Assembly: GCA_902729315.2 (NCBI GenBank)
Contig: LR746272.1
Location: 6,697,827 to 6,761,826, forward strand
DNA length: 64,000 nt
Source: Spirodela intermedia
Lineage: Eukaryota > Streptophyta > Magnoliopsida > Alismatales > Araceae
Direction: 5' to 3'
The notes under the pieces are model-generated. The model did no database searches. It worked only from the letters and a program-made list of their open reading frames with translations, and had not been told where the DNA came from. Below, piece after piece: positions 21,953 to 34,497 of the stretch (the stretch's first letter is position 1; every line of letters begins with the position of its first letter). The position numbers were made by a program, and so were the translations under genes.

Positions 21953-22118
21953 GAACATACTAGTAACAATGAAGAGTCTCATCTTACTATGTGGACTTGA
22001 AGATGAAGTTCCTTAAGATGTACCCTACCTCCTAAGAACATATCAATTGCGATGAAGAGTCTCCTCTTACTGTGCAGACCTCAAAATGAAGCTCCCTAAA
22101 AGATGTGCCCTACCTCCA
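21953..22118. repeat. 83-bp tandem duplication
   Basis: Two adjacent units, 21953-22035 and 22036-22118, both run from GAACATA through ATGAAGAGTCTC to CCCTACCTCC. They differ at scattered positions, so the duplication is not recent. Confidence 0.85.
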
Positions 22119-22228
22119 TCCAACTTATCTTTGTTTGGTGACAAATGTCAGAGATTTACAAAATTATTATTTTTACACTCCATCGAGTGATAGCCATCGA
22201 AGAAGATTTGTCAACTCACTTTATTCAT

Positions 22229-22500
22229 TTTTAAATTTCAAAAGAAAATCTAAAGATTATTCACGTTGTCCTTGTTCAAGAAAAGCCCTTGAGGTTGTAG
22301 ATATTATACAATAATCTTTATGAATGCTCAAGATTCTGACACATCACCATTATGACACTAAAACTCTATTTTATTATTTTTAACTAATTGAATTTTCACC
22401 ACCATTTTTTAAACTTCAAAAGGAGATAAATAGAATGCCTATGTCATCCATGTTCAAGTAGAACCATTGAGGTTGTCGACATCACACAATAATTATTTTA
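22229..22500. repeat. Diverged direct repeat pair
   Basis: The segment at 22229-22320 is related to 22405-22500. Both carry TTCAAAAG, then TTGTTCAAG or ATGTTCAAG, CTTGAGGTTGT or ATTGAGGTTGT, and ACAATAAT. The offset is about 178 bp. Confidence 0.75.
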
Positions 22501-25500
22501 AACACATAAAATTATGACAATAAATTTAATTTTTATTTAATTTAGTGATATGTCGTGTGATTTAAGTTTTGAAAACTTTCTCCATTCAATTACAATTCTT
22601 CTAGATCTTAATTTGACCAATTAAATCATTTGTAGTCGCTTATGTAAGAATCATCGAGTGGAACTTTATTTTTGCCTAATTCATGTTTGTTGAGGCACTA
22701 AAATCATCTTGACATTGCACCCTTATTCTCTTTTTTATGAATTTTAAATATATTTAATTTGTATTACTTTGTCTACAAATTATAAAAAATTATATTCTTT
22801 GTTAAAATTCTAAAGTATTACTTGATATTATATTACATCTTTATAATTGACTTAAAAAATTTCAACTATTTGTGAAACTTTTATGAAAATATAATTGATA
22901 TATTTGTTCAAAAACACTTCTAAATATTTGAAAATTAATATTTTTTTAGTTTTATAAATTTTAAATATATGTGATTTATTATAAAAAGATTAAGTCACGT
23001 CAATTAATAATGTATGATTCAACATACATAAATATCATGTAATCAAGAATCACTAGTTGAATAGTGGCAACAAGTTAAAATAATTTTTCTTGAGTTTTCT
23101 AATAGGTCACACTTATTGCCTCTACAACATCAATGAACCAACAAGTCAATTGATGCTTTGGAGCTTGCAGTTGGACACAAATGGGAGCAAGCATCATTTG
23201 GTGAAAAAGTCCTTGTACCCAAGGGGGAGCACAATAGAAGATTTGTTAACCTGTTGTCAATTTATTTTGATGTTGAAAAAAAGGGGGAAGAGAAGCTGAA
23301 AAGATCATCTTGATAAAAAGAGAGAAGTGCTGAAGATGAAAAAGATAAAGGAGAATATCAACTATTTTCTATTTTAAGACAAAGTGAGAAGGACTATTGA
23401 GATTGGGGTAGTAGAAAGTCTAGAGAGAAGTGGGTGAGTTGCCTCTAAATCCCATAAGAACCTTGGAGTTGTCCTCGGGCTTGAGAAGTTAAGATCTTCC
23501 CATAGTAAGACTACTCACATTAAGATCCTTCTCTTGCTACTAATAAGACTTTAGTATCAATTATTGTTAAAGATTAACTACACCAGCTACTATTAAATAT
23601 GTTGCACACAAACTTTGTCAATGTGCTATGAGGCATATTAGCTCCATCAAAGTGCCACAAGGCACTCCAACTCCATCAAAGTGTGCTAGACGAAGGATGG
23701 ATAACCACCTAAGCTGTTGGACACTCACTAAGTTAAAAGTGCGCCCAAGGTCAAAGTAGATATCAAGATGGGCCCACTTGGGATAAGAAGCAGGCTGCAA
23801 AACCTTAATGGGCAGAGTACCTGCCTAGAATAGTACTTGGATGGAACAAACCTCCTAAGAAGGAGCTAGGCCTTAGTTATATGAAAAAAAAGTTTAAAAG
23901 AGAGGGGGAGAAAAACAATGAATAAAAATGCTAACTTGCTGCTCCACTTAATTATATTTCTGATTTTTTAATAGTGACTAGTGCATTCCCAACTACACTA
24001 ATAAAATATAAACTGTAGTTAATTTTTTTATGCTAAATTTGAAATATAAGAGAAATGTTTGAACACCTATAATAATCTGAATTCTAAATGAATTTGAATT
24101 TAAATAATATGTGCACACTTCATCCAAACATTAGTCCTCAATGAAAAATAATTTATTTGAAATAGTTACATTCCCCTTGAACCAATATAAATACTTTGTG
24201 CACAATTGCTTTGAAATTGTAAAATATATGAAAATTAAAATTTTAAAGCTAAACATAGAATTCTTAACTCTGATACAATCTTTCAGAAATCAAAAACAAA
24301 CAAATGCTTCAAACGAATACCCATTTTCAAATTTAGGGAAGAGACATACCTTTTAGAACTATATAAAATCAGAGATATACACCTATTTAAAAACTCTCAT
24401 CAACTAATGTAATTTAAGTTAGAAGAAAGTTTGATATTCAGGGAGAGATCTAGATCTAACCACAAATAAAAATATAAACATTTTTTTTAGCTGAGTTATA
24501 TATTTCTGAAACTTATATTCACTAAATACCTAACTCAACTAATCTTGAAAACCAAAATCATACTTTGTTAAAATAGATGATCATAGTATTTTAAGCTTTG
24601 ACAAAAAAATCATTGAAGTTAGAAAGTATAATTTAATATAAAATCTGTTTTTATCATATTAGACATTATAAACCTGGATGAATGATAAAGGACTTCAAAC
24701 TTCTGAATTTATTTTATCCCATGAAATTTTAAAATCTGATATTAGACTTTGAAATAAATAGTACTCAATTTTAGAAGATTTTTTTTCAGCCCATATAGAT
24801 GTCATGAAATGTTTAGATGATAAAGTGATTAGAAAAGCATTTATTCCTCCAATAATTAAGGTTATGATACTTACAATTGATATGATAAAAATTTAAAATA
24901 TTTCATAAATTAAAAATATATATCATGATATTTACCATAGAAATTATGGAATTATAACTATTTGAACTTAATTTATCTTACTTAAGTTGATGCCCAAGAT
25001 GTGGTGTGGTTCGATATGTAACAAGTTGTTGAGGCCCAGGCACAATTGTCCCAATCATAAAATGAAAGTTTCGAGGAGTTTGTTGATCCATTCTCAAGAT
25101 CTTGGGTCGCCCCCTCCAACTCACTCCCGATGCCATTAGGCATTACCTCAATGTTGGAACAATTATTTCTGAGGAGTTATTTGTATGATTACCATATGCA
25201 TGGAAAGATATTTTAGTAAATTCATAGGTGGTACAATTATTTATTTTACACTGATTTCTGAGTATTTAGGAAGGTTTGCCAACTTGAAGTGAAATAAGCT
25301 AAGTCACTTTTTTATACTTGAATCCATTAAGAATAGTTTCACTTAAGGGTCATAATGATCATTATTTTTTGTATGATATTTAATAATATAATTCTCCCTA
25401 TAGTTTTTTGTGCCCATTGAAAATATAGATAGAAGAGAAATTTAATTCAATAAATTAAACATGAAAAATTTAAGACATTGAATTTTTTGGAATTTAAAAT

Positions 25501-26117
25501 ATCAATGAACCTTTCTAGAGATTGTTAGATGACTATTAAGGAGTGTGAGGAGAGGCCTAATCTTGAAAATCAATAGTGGCCCAATAAGTGCTCCATATAT
25601 TTAGAGGGCCTTATTCACATTTGTTTGAGTGTTACAAGAAGAATGAGAGAGATATTCTACTAAGAATCTAGATGATCTTCAATGCCCATTTTCCTCTAAG
25701 TCTACACCAACCTATTAGAACTTCAGCATTTGATAGTGTCATCAATTTGTTTATGGTCAAGATCACATAGACTCCTTCACAAAAGTTTCTCTAACTATAT
25801 ATCAAGGTGTACAAACCACCAAGAAGTATTAGGTTGAACTCCTAAAATGATAAACCATTTTTGCCTACTTAGAGTGCATTCTGACTCATGACTGATCTAG
25901 AGAATTAATACATAGGAGAGCAGCTTCAACTAATCTTGTTTGGCACCTAGAGCCATAAATCTAAAAGAGGGCCAATCTCTCTTGTTTGACCACCTAAAAT
26001 TCTGATTTTAGAAGAAATTAGTAGGTTCTCCTCTTATTTCTTCTCTTAAACATGTTGATTTATGATGTAGCCTATAACATAAGTTGAAGAGAGGTCTAAA
26101 AATACTAATTATGTGTT

Positions 26118-26650
26118 ATGGTCATCATCAAAATATGCAAGTCATCTATGTAAATCATAACTCGAAGTTGAGTTCTTAGAGTATTAATAGACTTCACCTC
26201 TCTTTTTTAAGGGTCATTAAAATTTGCCTTCCAAGTTTAAATATATTTTCATAAGAAAACCCATTTACTTAAAGTATTTAAATTCAACCCCATGAGTTTT
26301 TTCTGTTACTCTTTAATTTCTAGTCCAAGAGTAAACCCGTTTATTCATATATAAAGTGAATTATATCAAGATAAATAACAATCAAATCTGCCAAACTACT
26401 ATATTTAGTAAATAATAATCAAATCTAAAAACCCAGATTTTGTAATCCTTGTAGATTATTTGGGAAATACTTGAGATCAACTCATGCGTTTTCATATTCA
26501 TGGAGATATCTAAACCATTTTTTATCTGCTATGATCATCACAAAAAACACATAAATCATCGTGGTGGCAATAATTCACTAGAAATGTACTTCCTACGGCA
26601 ATAGACTTCACCTCTCCTTCTCAAGGGTGACTGAAATTCGCCTTCAAGTT
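26118..26650. repeat. Diverged direct repeat pair before the ESP1-like gene
   Basis: About 120 bp at 26118-26236 recur at 26532-26650, offset 414 bp. Shared blocks include TCATC-AAA, ATAGACTTCACCTCTC and AAGGGT. Confidence 0.75.
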
Positions 26651-26949
26651 TTGCTATCTATTTTACTTGTAGATTCTGACCCAAGTTTACATTCCCCAGG
26701 TGGGTTGACTTTGTGTCATGCAGATTCAACGTGGCTAAAAAAAAAAAAATTGGTGAAAAATGAGCTTAATTTTGACTTTTGGGCCACTCCATAATAGTGG
26801 GAATTGGCTCGGTGTTGTGTTTGGCGGCGCGGGGTTGTCGGTTGACCCTGAGCCTGGACCCCCGACCCTACCAGCAGAGTTCGAAATCCCACCCCTCCCC
26901 AGAGCCGACTCGTGCCGACCGCAACGGCGCCGCTCTTAGTGGCTTTCGG

Positions 26950-26977
26950 TGGGGAGGGGGAGGGGGAGGGACGGGGG
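26950..26977 (+). promoter_or_regulatory. G-quadruplex-type motif in ESP1-like leader
   Basis: Five runs of three to five G separated by one or two bases lie on the coding strand, 33 bp before the ATG at 27010. If transcribed, the motif would lie in the mRNA leader. The effect on translation is inference. Confidence 0.6.
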
Positions 26978-27009
26978 TTGACTGCGTGGAGCTCCCTTCG
27001 GCGCAGCCA

Positions 27010-30000
27010 ATGATGGCCGCGAAGCCGCCGCAGCAGCAGGTGCAGAAACCACATCAGCAGATGGGAGGTAGCGGAGGGGAGAGCCTCGCGGCCCAGATTG
27101 CCGGGATGTCCAAGAACCAGCTTTACGAGATCATGTGTCAAATGAAGGTAAGAGTAACACGTTTCTGTGATTCTTCTCTCCCCCTCCCTTTTCTGTCTCC
27201 GTCGTCGAGCTAGTTTTCCAGTTTGCCTTTGTATTTCTGGTTTTTCATCGGGAGAATTGGTACTCGGAAGTAGAGGACAATCCGCTGAACGTCTGATCTT
27301 TTTTTCTCATTTGAGACAGAATCTGATCGAGCAGAATCCTCAGCAGGCCCGACAGATTCTCATCGACAACCCTAAACTCACCAAGGCTCTCTTTCAGGTA
27401 AATCTTTCAACCTATACCCTTCCCTCCTGCAAACCTTGCGGCACGCGACCTCTTGCTTGCTTCTCTCTAAAGATGAAAATCCTTGTTAAAGCTGGGTGTA
27501 TTCACTCGCTTTCGCATAAACAACTGCATCAACGCCAAGCTCTCATTCAAATGTAGAGGATATCAGATACGCATCCTCAGTCGGGTTTGGTTCGTTCTAT
27601 TGTATTACAGTATGTTGAGATCTGTTTTTGATCTGTCCCAATCTTTCTGCGTCCGTGGTGGTACCCTATGCGTTATGGATGATTGTTGTTCTTACAAGAG
27701 AGCAAACGTATATCCTGCATCTACGTTTATCTCAGGTTTTTGGATGCAGCGAGATATTCTGGAATAAATGGGAACTATTTTGAGGCATTTCGGAATGGAG
27801 GAGCATTTCTAAGTGTTCTGATGGAAGTTTGGCTCAATGGGGTGTGCTCATTTCTACTTGCATCCATTAAAGGAACCGTCGAATTCACTAGTTTCCAGGA
27901 ATCTAGGCTCCTAGTCAGATACTGAGGCCCATGGGGCTGAAGCTAGCTAAGATAGTACTAGTCGCAGAAACTAAGGATCTTTCATTAAAACGTTGGAATG
28001 AGGAGTTTCGTTATGATTTTGATGAAAAATGGCACGTTGACCGCATGTAAACCATTAGAAACTTTCCTTTTCCTTACATCGTTAGTTTATGCTAATAGTA
28101 GTGGTGTGGAGGGGGATCGGCATTCCCTGGTTACCAATGGAATGGTAGCTCGAAAAATTATGAGGTTATTGGGTAAGTTGCACAAACTAATGACAGATAT
28201 GCGATTAACTTTGGTCTGACGCTTCAATCCGCATTTAGTCAATAAGGCAGACTTTGAATGTGCTTGGTAGAAAATTTCGAGTTGATTTTGTCAGTAGAGA
28301 ACGGTTCCTTAGTAGGAGATCAGGGATAGATGTAGTTGCCAATTCAAGGGTGGCTCAGTTTTTATGGTATTGCTTTTTGCAGTGTGATGTCTTCTTCAGG
28401 ATTACGTAGTTAAAAATCACATGTACAGAGCTATCCCTCAAAGATTAGGAATATCATCTAACCAGGAGATCACATGATTAACTAGAATGGATTCTAGGGA
28501 AGAAAGTAAAATACTGGTTTTAGATTAACCAAGATTCTCCTCAGTCTACTCGCAAAAAGATCAGCATCATTGGAGATGCTCGAATTGAGGAAAAAGTTCT
28601 TATTTCAGCTTGCTAATATATCATCTCCGACGGAGGTGGCAGACACCACAGAGCTTCCTCCCTAATATGTCATTTGACATTCTTGTTGAGCATGATGATC
28701 TTGAGGGCAGGAGGTCACACAAGTGAGGAACAATGCTTGGATCTCTTTTTCCCTATCTATAGAGGAGTCAGACGATCATTTTTTATTTTTTTTTTGTGTT
28801 TGCGTGGAGACTTGTCTGATGTTAGTGCACAAAATGGCCATACAAGAAAATATACCATTTTCTTCTGAATGTTTTATACAGGGGATTATTTACATTGAGA
28901 AAAAACGTCAGCCAAAGCCCTTTTCTTGATTCAAGTGATAACACTGCAAGAACCATGACAAGTAATAACAATGCAAGAAAAAATGTTAATGAGTCTTAAT
29001 CAACCTACTATGATTTGCTTATTCTAAAATTTTGATAAGTTTTATTTAGATATGGTAGAGACTAGCACTGATAGATCATATCGTCAACTAATTCCTTCAG
29101 AGAAAGGAGAACAAGTGTTGCCTGTTTGTGCTGTAGACTCTTAACTAATCAGAAGAAAATCACTAGGAAAACAGGAAGATAACGATAACTAGATATTATC
29201 TGACCAAGATGTAATCCCTAGGAGTCTCTAGTACTCATTGTGAAGAAGGCAGATGTAAGTTACTCCTTGGACTTAATTAGAGAGCCACGAAGGAGAAATA
29301 TATTTTAATCTTGTTCGACAAGCCTAATTTGTGGTTGGATTATCTCCATCTTTGTGTTTTGAGATGTGAACACTCGGGACCATTTTTTCTTGTTATGCCC
29401 TTTAGGGTGACAAGTGCACCATCTAGTTTAAAATAGCTTATCGCTGATACCTTCAATCCACCATTAAAAGCTTGTTTTTAGGAATTTTTGATTATATCCT
29501 GGCTTACAGTGGAGAATTTACTGTTATTTGAGGCATTTCAGTTGGCTCTTCGAAATGTGCTGTCTGATTAACCACATATTTGGCTTCCAAATACATGTTT
29601 GGGGTTTATGATGGAATAACTGGATTATCTAATTTTTTAGTGAGTTGTTTCATCAACAGAGCTGGCAAAAAGGTTAGTGTAATTTTGAGTTGGTTAATAA
29701 TTATAATCAAAACCTTGAAAAGAATCTCAGATTTGCTATGCTAGATATCATTGGAAGCTTACAAAGTACTTCTGACTGGTTGCTGAGCGGCTCAACAAAT
29801 TCTGGAATTTGTTTTTGTCCTCTTCGGATCATATAGCTTAAAAGTCATTGACATTTTTAGGAAGTTAGTGACCTTTTTTCTTCTTTTCACAAGACCTAGT
29901 TATTGAATGTGAATGCCAGCTCACTTGGAATGATGTAATTCTTTCTAGTTCTTTTTTTTTTTCCAGAAAAGACGAATTTTGATTCGATAAGAAGGGAATA

Positions 30001-33000
30001 GGGGTTGTTAAGCTTGTATTGAATAAATGGGGATCATATTGTTAAGCAAGAAGTTTATTATTACAAGGGACAATTAGTAACCAAATAGGTATATCGATCT
30101 TAATCAGAAACCTGATGCACTGATTATTACCCTCATCAGAGAACAAGCAATTTCCATTTTCAAGCTGTAATGGTTTCCTGAGTAGCATTTGGCCGAACAA
30201 AACGTTCCAACATTCGTTTAGTAAATGCAATGGATTGCTCTTTCAAGATGTGTACGCTTTTTAAAAAAGTTGTTCTTTACTAGTAGGGAGCTACTTTTAT
30301 ATTCAGATACTTCCATTAGTCAATTGGTTTGATATGCTTTCATCATCGTACATGTGGAGGCCATGTTGGGAAACATTGCATTGGATTCTGTAAGACGCAA
30401 TCAGGATGTCAAATTTGTAAAAGAAATGTTTAAGAAATGACATATTATAAATATTGTCCCACTTGACCTCTGTTTCTTGCAGATCAATGCATTGATTACC
30501 TCGAGTAAGGTCCCTTTTATGATAAAAGTGCTGATGGCTGACCCTGTAGATCTCCAACACCGGATGGAAAGGTTATGCAGATGGTGTGGGGGCGGGACCC
30601 AGTATGCACGTGGTGCAGTATGGAGCACTCATAATGGACAATCACTTGGAGCACATGAAGGTTACATATCAGGGGCATAGGATATGGACGATAAACTGCT
30701 TGGCGCCCACATGCCATGGGTTTATAGGCATGGAATGTAGAGATTGCACACCATCGCGCTCATGCTGCAGAGCAATTTATGTAAAAGGGGAGGCTGGGGT
30801 TGGGATGGGTATTCTGATTACTCCAGTTTTCCAAAGCTAGTGTTCTTTTCTATAGCTAGAGGAAAGACATTTCTATCAGTGAAATCCTTCATTATTTATT
30901 AGGTGGAAGTACATTGCTCGGCTATAGCACAGTGCACTAGGGCTGTCTTAATGGAAGTACTACGATAGGTTTCTCATGAAACTTGGGCTGAATGATTGTA
31001 TGAGGGGATGGTAGACTATTTATATCCTGCCTTGGTTACTTCCATCTGCTCAATATACTTTTGAGAGATGTGCTGTTGCTGGGCTTCAAATTTTTTTTGA
31101 AGAATTGCCAGACTGAAATTTAATGCGCATCTTACCTAGTTTAGTCATCCAATGAATTTAATGTGGTGTACCACTGTATTAGATGGCAGTCATATTTTAT
31201 TTATGGCTATGAACCACCCAAAATTACACTTTCAAACTCAAATCTCTGTGACTTTTGTAAAGATGACATCTTAGTTTTTGCCCTGAGATGTTATTGGCTA
31301 AATTCTGTATCATAGAAATTAAGTTGTGTGAACTTTTTACCAAAAAATCATTGACTTACGTTCTCCATTAGTGATGCAAGTTTTAACTCATGAATCTCAT
31401 TTACAACGTGCTATTGAATCTTCAGGCACAAATCATGCTAGGAATGGTTCAACCTCCTAAAGTGGTACCTTCTACACCAACTTGAGCTTAATGAGTTGAA
31501 TTTTCTGAGCTTTGAAGAAACTAAACTTTCTGGTACCTGTGACAGATGCCCAGCATTCAACAGGCTTCATCCCAACATTCTCAACAGTCATCACAGCTCG
31601 GACAACCAAATATCCAAGCTCCACAGTCATTAACCGTTCAGGCTGGAAGTCAGAGTGAATATGTTTCTCAGGCTCAGATTCCAGTTAGACAGCAGCCGCA
31701 GATCCAACCGTCCATTAGTCTGCCATCTGTTTCAGTTCCTCCGTTGGCTTTTCAGTCACAGTCCATGGCACCTGTGCAAGCTAAAGGAACATTGAATGCT
31801 CACGTGTCCCCTGCCATACCTTCTCATCATAACTTGCCTCCTCCCCCTCCTATTCCACAGCATTCAATTCTTCAGAGTCATATACCTATGGTCTCTAGCC
31901 AGTCACAACAATCTTTGCAAACCTCTGGAATTTTGCTTCAACCTCTACAGTCGCCTATGCCCCAACAACAGAGGCCACCTTCCATTCCGTCTTTTCCACA
32001 ATCCCTGCACCCACAAATGCCTCCTGGCCTTGGTTTCCAGCTTGCAAGCGCGCAACAGCATGTTCTGCCACAGTCTATGTTCCATGTGAGCCGCCGGCAT
32101 AAATTTTTAGGCTTATCGCAGGATTTGTAACACACTTGTTATATGGCTGAACGTGAATTGACAGTTGACTTCATCGTTTTCAGCCGGGTGTAACGGGTTC
32201 CTTTCCACTTGGGCAGCCTGCACTGCCTAATCAACCTTCGCATCAGCAGCTTTATCAGGTTTGCTATATCTGCATCTAAACAATTTATTGGTGGATCAAA
32301 TATGCTTATTTGCTTCAAAGTATTATAAAGTGATTTCTCTTGATTGAATCATCTAAGTTTTTCAAAATCAAGTTTACCAAGCAAGCTTATTCAAGTCATT
32401 CCTTCTGTATCAGCTGTACACGTCAGTCCAGTTAACCCTGCAATGATGAAACCACGTTAACCACTTACTTTATATACACTGGGAAGAGAATCAGGATGGG
32501 TTTGTGTAGTTTTGGCTGGTTAACATAGGGCACTTGGATCAGGCGCTTGATCCAAAAACTTGAAAATCGAGTCGAATTAAATGAACTTGGTCTTATTCAT
32601 GTTTCTCACACGACCACTGTCATTTGAGGAAGAAGAAGATGATGAGAGTGGGTGAGTAGTTCTTATTGACTCTCTGCTTCAGGCTACCTTTTCTTTTTCG
32701 TTTGATGGCAACAGTGTAAGCTGGTGCTGCAAAATGTGGAAACCGACAATGAGGAAGTGCTTGGGTTGGGTTGATCTTGGGGCCATATTTTGTGGCAATA
32801 GTGAATTGTTTCTTTATGGATGTTCTTGGTCATCTAGTAGTGTGTTTGGCCAACATAACGACTTACACCAATGGTTTGCAGGACCAGATGATACCGCGTC
32901 ATCTAATTGCGCCTGGCATCTGTAGCGGTCAACCCAAAAATCGGGTGGAATGACTGGAATCAATGAGAATGGTGGTTGATTTAGTTAGAATTATTCAACC

Positions 33001-33978
33001 GTGGCGAATTGTCATATTCCCAAGTCTTCACTTGATATCTGGTCAATAAAAATTAATTCATTCAATCCTGAATCAGGCTCTTGGTTCCAGCCCTCGGATT
33101 GTTTGAAGTATGAACACTTAATTTCGTAATCTTTTTCCCGCACCTTCACCCTTGATTGCTCTTCTTACATTGGCTCTATAGTTTCCATTTCTATCAACTC
33201 CATCCGTTGGCTACTAACTTAGGGCATACCAAGGATAATATGAGAAGTACCCACCCCCCCTCTCTTGCTCTCCAAAAATCAGACTGTGGCAGACCCTTGG
33301 GGATTCTTGGACATTTAACGATCGATTTGGACTATTTGTGATGCTCACGATTACAATTCATCCAATCTTTTTTCCGAATGGAACCCTAGATTTACAAGAA
33401 ACCAGACAGCTGCATTCGGGAAGTAGACAGAGAAAAAGCTAGCTGTTTTCTCAGAGGGCGGGGGCGGGGGGCGGGACCCTCCCGGTAGAAATCCACCATC
33501 AAAGTCTTGATTCTCATGGAAAACTCTTCTCATGTGTCCGAGCGACCATCGGAGAGGGACGGATAGGAATCCTTGTTGAGTCGCTCTTGTATGGGAACTC
33601 ACCCATCTTTGGAGGATCCCCCTCAAGAACATAATGATTTCCAGAAACTATGGCAATGGTTATAGGAACATATTCTTTGGGACATATCTTCTTCTAGTGA
33701 CTGCCCGTCCTCTTAATGCTGTATTTGCTTTTTTATCCCAGGGGGCATCAGTCATGGCGTCGGAATTCAGCGGCCAAGTTGGGTCGTCCGGCCAAGTAGA
33801 GAGAGCCCCATCATGGGCGACCACTGAAAGGGGAGCTGGCGGAAGCCTGCTGCCCGGGCCGCCGCCGCCACCGACGATGGGCGGCCAGCCTCTCCGGCCT
33901 CCACAGGTAACCAGCCCCGTCTCTGAGAAAGAGCTCTGGTTTTATGGGCTCTGATTGTATGGGGTCTTTTGTTGATGA

Positions 33979-34012
<34 letters not shown>

Positions 34013-34159
34013 GGTGGCTACGCCATGTTTCAGCTGACAGCGGAGATGGAGCAGGCGCTGCTGCAGCAGGTCATGAGCCTTACGCCGGAGCAGATCAGCC
34101 AGCTTCCCCCTGAACACCGGAAACATGTCCTTCAGATCCAGCAGATGTACCGGAGATAG
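27010..34159 (+). CDS. ESP1: CstF64-like protein without RRM, ESP1 type (7 exons)
   Basis: Exons: 27010-27147, 27320-27397, 31426-31464, 31546-32085, 32184-32258, 33742-33906 and 34034-34159. All junctions are GT-AG, every exon is a whole number of codons, and the product is 386 residues, close to Arabidopsis ESP1. Residues about 20-85 form the CstF64 hinge (MSKNQLYEIMCQMK, NLIEQNPQQARQIL, ALFQAQIMLGMVQPP), which in CstF64 binds CstF77. The middle is Gln/Pro/Ser-rich and probably disordered. The last 41 residues are the CstF64 C-terminal domain (LTPEQISQLPPEHR). The N-terminal RRM of canonical CstF64 is absent. Family role: mRNA 3'-end formation; Arabidopsis esp1 mutants show enhanced gene silencing. 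Intron 2 is 4.0 kb and intron 5 is 1.5 kb. An in-frame ATG at 26779 exists but would add an unconserved, Gly-rich stretch, so I prefer 27010 (the next ATG, at 27013, is equally possible). Confidence 0.9.
33455..33474 (+). other. G-quadruplex-type motif in ESP1-like intron 5
   Basis: Four runs of three or more G separated by single C. It sits in an intron on the transcribed coding strand. Confidence 0.6.
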
Positions 34160-34464
34160 TTTTAGTGTCTTAATTGAGCAGTGATATTCTGCCTCTGTAT
34201 GTCTTCTGGAGATGAGAATCTCTGCATTTAGGGCGTCCGTTAGAGTTGTATTCCTTCTCCGTGTTTTCTTCTCCAGGGCAGTCCCTTTCTAGAATTTCCT
34301 ATCTACCCTAAACCCTATGTTAAATGAAAAGTGCAGATGAAGACCTGAGCTGGTGGCAGCTTTGACATTTACTGTGGATGCTTTCCTGATTTGTCTCCCA
34401 ATTTTGTCCTGCTTTTTAGTGTTATACTCGGCCGTACTGTCATCTGTAGTTTGTTGGTTTTCTC

Positions 34465-34497
<33 letters not shown>

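Larger units (their letters stand above)
15542..26715. other. AT-rich gene-free block, decayed repeats
   Basis: About 11 kb of strongly AT-rich DNA without a coding exon or a long open frame on either strand. It contains a CT microsatellite at 16457-16514 and several diverged direct repeats listed separately. Two C-rich stretches after an ATTCA (18062 and 18897) look like the 3' ends of old LTRs, but I see no intact element, no conserved transposon protein and no clear pair of terminal repeats. Most likely a graveyard of old mobile elements. Confidence 0.6.

Noticed and set aside
26779-27009. 77-residue in-frame N-terminal extension of the ESP1-like protein
   Set aside because: It is not conserved in the family as I know it and translates the G-run motif; the family start fits 27010.
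30477-30840. Possible extra exon within ESP1-like intron 2
   Set aside because: An acceptor-like CAG precedes an open frame, but the neighbouring exons already join with the conserved ALFQAQIML sequence, so an exon here would break it.
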